A stretch of 57,754 bases of DNA. It comes from Catalimonadaceae bacterium JC749 (GTDB lineage: Bacteria > Bacteroidota > Bacteroidia > Cytophagales > Cyclobacteriaceae). A model generated the notes under the pieces. The model was not told the DNA's origin. It did not search any database and saw nothing but the letters and a program-made list of their open reading frames with translations. Both the position numbers and the translations under genes were made by a program. Location: positions 1 to 57,754 of the forward strand of contig JAJNNC010000022.1 of NCBI GenBank assembly GCA_021730635.1, in the 5' to 3' direction. Numbering within the stretch: position 1 is the stretch's first letter; every line of letters starts with the position of its first letter. This document shows, one piece after another, positions 55,326-57,754 of the stretch.

Positions 55326-57215
55326 ATGAAACCAATTCGTTATATAATCATTGGCTTACTACTCTTGTTTTCTGTGAAGCTTTCTGGACAAACCCTGAGT
55401 CCAATTGCCAGAAAAATTAAAGAAAGCAAAGCTATGAATGTTCATTTCCTAGAAATTGAACATATGTTAAACCCTGTCACAGGACCATTCCACAGGAACA
55501 ATGCCGTCATTGATGAGGCTAATTATTTTGATTTTGTTACCAGTAAGGCCACACAAATGATAGAGCATCGGCCCAAACACATGGCATTGGAGATTCCTTC
55601 TGGTCAAAAGACAGCTGGCGCATGGATATTAGACCTGATAGAGGTGCCGGAATCCTTTTATGACTACAAGGTAGTGACCAGTAGTGGGAAAGAGTATTAC
55701 GGAAGCCCTACCCAGGGAGTACATTACAGAGGGGTTGTACGGGGTAGAGAAAACACAAGCATGGCTGCTATCAGCATCTTTGACAATGAACTGATGGGCA
55801 TTGTTTCTCTCAAAAATGAGGGCAACTTTACCATTGGTAAACTCAAGGGAGAAAATATACATGTGATGTATCAAGACAGAAATCTGAAACAATCTCCTAC
55901 GTTTAAATGCGCCATGCCAGACGACAGTTTTGAGGGTTATTCGAAAGACATATTACTCAACAGTGCTTCAACCAATACCCTATTCATTGTTGACAGATGT
56001 GTAAGAATGTATCTGGAGACAGAGTTTGATATTTTTCAGAACCTGGGCAGTATTGCAGCTGTCGAGAATTATATCCTCGGGCTGATGAACCAGGTGGCTT
56101 TGCTCTATGAGAACGAAGATATAGAAACCAGAATATCCGAACTCAGAATCTGGGATACAACGGATCCTTACAATGGATCGGGTATATTCACGTTACTTGA
56201 TGAATTTCAATCACAAACGAATGACATCAATGGGGATCTGGGTCAACTGTTGACTTTCAGAAATATAGGAGGGGGTGTTGCCGCTGGGTTCAGTGGCATT
56301 TGCAACAATGATGTTGATCAGAGATTATCTGTATCAGGCATATCGAGTACCTATAATGCTATTCCTACCTACAGCTGGTCGGTCTATGTCATTACCCATG
56401 AATTCGGCCATTTATTTGGCTCACGGCATACCCATGCTTGTGTGTGGAATGGAAACAATACGGCCATCGATGGTTGTGCGGGTGCTACTGAAGGCGGCTG
56501 CTCGTTACCTGGTAATCCTGCGGAAGGAGGCACCATCATGAGCTACTGTCACACGAAAAGTGTAGGTATCGACTTTAACCTGGGTTTTGGTACCCAACCT
56601 GGCAATGTGATCAGAAATTCTGTGACCAATGGTAATTGTTTAGGAGCCTGTGATTGCATTGCTTACCAAGCGATCACGCAGCCTCTGACCACCAGTCAGA
56701 CTTTCAGTGTTACCAATGTTCTTACGGCTTCCAGTAACATATCGGGTGGCGTACAGGTACACCTGCAAGCAGGACAGGAAGTACGTTTCTTGCCAGGCTT
56801 TGCTTTTAAGGCCGCGAATAGTGGGAGCGTTGTAGCCATAGCCACCAACATTAGTTGCCGTGAAGAGGCCAGCCCAATAAGTCAGCGTAATGATCAAACA
56901 CAGAAGAATATTCTAATGCATGAAAAGGCGGCCACAAACCTTACTTTGGATGCAACACACCAGAAGGTGACAGCCTATCCTATTCCTTTCACTGATGTAC
57001 TGACTATTCAATATATAGTGGATAAGGAATGTGATGTCAATCTGTTATTGTATGATCTGCTGGGCAACCCGGTAGCGCACCTGATCAGACAACAAATGCA
57101 AGAACAGGGTCAGCATCAGGCCATTCTGAATGGCAGTCATCTGGCCCCAGGTATTTATTTGTATCTGTTGCAGATTGGGGAGCAACGCTATCAGGGTAAA
57201 GTCATCAAGCAGTGA
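55326..57215 (+). CDS. secreted metzincin protease with T9SS sorting domain
   Basis: A 629-residue exported zinc protease. I choose the ATG at 55326 because it is followed directly by a signal peptide (about 1-22); the frame is open upstream to 55248. An N-terminal propeptide-like region (to about 190) precedes a reprolysin/M12B-like catalytic domain with HEFGHLFGSRH (358-368), a metzincin HExxHxxGxxH zinc motif, and the Met-turn IMSYCH. The last 80 or so residues match a T9SS type A sorting domain (AYPIPFTDVLT start, YLYLLQIGEQRYQGKVIKQ end). It is expected to be secreted through the T9SS and to degrade extracellular protein. Confidence 0.92.
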   Translation: MKPIRYIIIGLLLLFSVKLSGQTLSPIARKIKESKAMNVHFLEIEHMLNPVTGPFHRNNAVIDEANYFDFVTSKATQMIEHRPKHMALEIPSGQKTAGAWILDLIEVPESFYDYKVVTSSGKEYYGSPTQGVHYRGVVRGRENTSMAAISIFDNELMGIVSLKNEGNFTIGKLKGENIHVMYQDRNLKQSPTFKCAMPDDSFEGYSKDILLNSASTNTLFIVDRCVRMYLETEFDIFQNLGSIAAVENYILGLMNQVALLYENEDIETRISELRIWDTTDPYNGSGIFTLLDEFQSQTNDINGDLGQLLTFRNIGGGVAAGFSGICNNDVDQRLSVSGISSTYNAIPTYSWSVYVITHEFGHLFGSRHTHACVWNGNNTAIDGCAGATEGGCSLPGNPAEGGTIMSYCHTKSVGIDFNLGFGTQPGNVIRNSVTNGNCLGACDCIAYQAITQPLTTSQTFSVTNVLTASSNISGGVQVHLQAGQEVRFLPGFAFKAANSGSVVAIATNISCREEASPISQRNDQTQKNILMHEKAATNLTLDATHQKVTAYPIPFTDVLTIQYIVDKECDVNLLLYDLLGNPVAHLIRQQMQEQGQHQAILNGSHLAPGIYLYLLQIGEQRYQGKVIKQ

Positions 57216-57226
57216 ACTTATGGCGT

Positions 57227-57252
57227 AAGAGTAAGTCGAAAGGCTTACTCTT
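57227..57252 (+). terminator. hairpin after the protease gene
   Basis: A perfect 9-bp inverted repeat (aagagtaag and cttactctt) with an 8-base loop lies 11 bases after the protease stop. No T-run follows, so it may be a weak or Rho-linked terminator. Confidence 0.5.
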
Positions 57253-57754
57253 CCTCTGGCTTCTACAGGGAAAGATTGTGTAAACAGCGTGTTGCCTATA
57301 ACCTTACTGTTCAAAAAAATATTGTATTCCACACTGGTTTGAATGTATTTTTTTGTCTCTGCATTTATCCCACAGTTATCAACCGTACTTACAGCTATTT
57401 TTCTATGAATCCGGATCAAAATTACCAGGAATTGGAACAAATTTACTAGCTCATGCAGACCCTAATTTTCTAATTTTAACGTACCCACTAGATGCTTACA
57501 ATCATCATTTGGGAATGGGTTAATCTTCTGTTCGGAAATAATTTTCCACTAACTATTCTTTGCCTTGATTTCACGATCCAACAAACGGCCATCAATGTCT
57601 ACTATGCAGTACGAATCTTTTCCGACAGATCACCACTATCCTAACTTTCCGGAACAAGAACAATGTCTTTCGGTCCTATCCATGTCTGAGAACCTCTATC
57701 ATCAGCCTCTCGATTTAATTAAAAATTTATACTGCAACTTAACAACTTCTGATT
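57253..57754. other. window end without a recognisable gene
   Basis: About 500 AT-rich bases. I see only short frames, such as one from about 57491, without protein-like features. A gene may begin beyond the window edge. Confidence 0.45.

Noticed and set aside
57045-57440. Minus-strand frame of 131 codons over the protease end
   Set aside because: It runs antisense to the T9SS domain and has no own motif or signal.

Overview
The window looks like a chromosomal segment of a member of the Bacteroidota, most likely the Cytophagales or a relative. The evidence is type IX secretion C-terminal domains on two secreted proteins, a complete hybrid two-component regulator (propeller, Y_Y_Y, kinase, receiver and AraC in one chain), a GH3-type adenylate-forming enzyme next to lptB, many short lipoproteins and an ACE-like M2 peptidase lipoprotein. 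I found no rRNA, tRNA, integrase, transposase or CRISPR array. Base composition is mixed, with AT-rich intergenic stretches.

Left part (1-21.4 kb). A very large membrane protein fuses a processive GT2 synthase to a GH26-like and a second TIM-barrel glycosidase module. A lipoprotein glycosidase related to the last module is divergent from it. Then follow a serine hydrolase, an exonuclease/DUF294 signalling pair joined by an ATGA overlap, an LDH/MDH-fold dehydrogenase, a secreted PHP-type metallohydrolase, a T9SS cargo protein, a PAS histidine kinase, an MpaB-type oxygenase candidate, a sugar dehydrogenase-cytochrome c lipoprotein, gpmA, an AAC(6')-like acetyltransferase and a DUF3303 protein.

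Middle part (21.6-27.6 kb) is the most unusual block. It holds four co-directional genes: a peptidoglycan-binding/YkuD-like protein, a two-TM SLATT (DUF4231) protein, a TIR-DUF4062-TIR-like protein, and an nSTAND1 ATPase with a transmembrane segment and a DUF2914-like end. A purine-rich degenerate repeat lies between the second and third genes. I read this as a candidate sensing/effector (conflict) system in which an NTPase controls TIR and membrane effectors. The function is inferred.

Right part (27.6-57.7 kb). An M2 peptidase, a tandem DUF748 pair, a MOSC protein, a holin-like pair, a PIG-L deacetylase with an altered metal motif, an SDR, a CPBP-family membrane protein, a repeat-containing membrane protein, folC-trmB, an uncharacterised gene with an operator-like palindrome, lptB, a GH3 enzyme, a Bor-like lipoprotein, a glucose/sorbosone dehydrogenase-like lipoprotein, the hybrid regulator, an endosialidase-chaperone-like secreted protein and a metzincin protease with a T9SS domain. 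The last 500 bases hold no gene that I can support.
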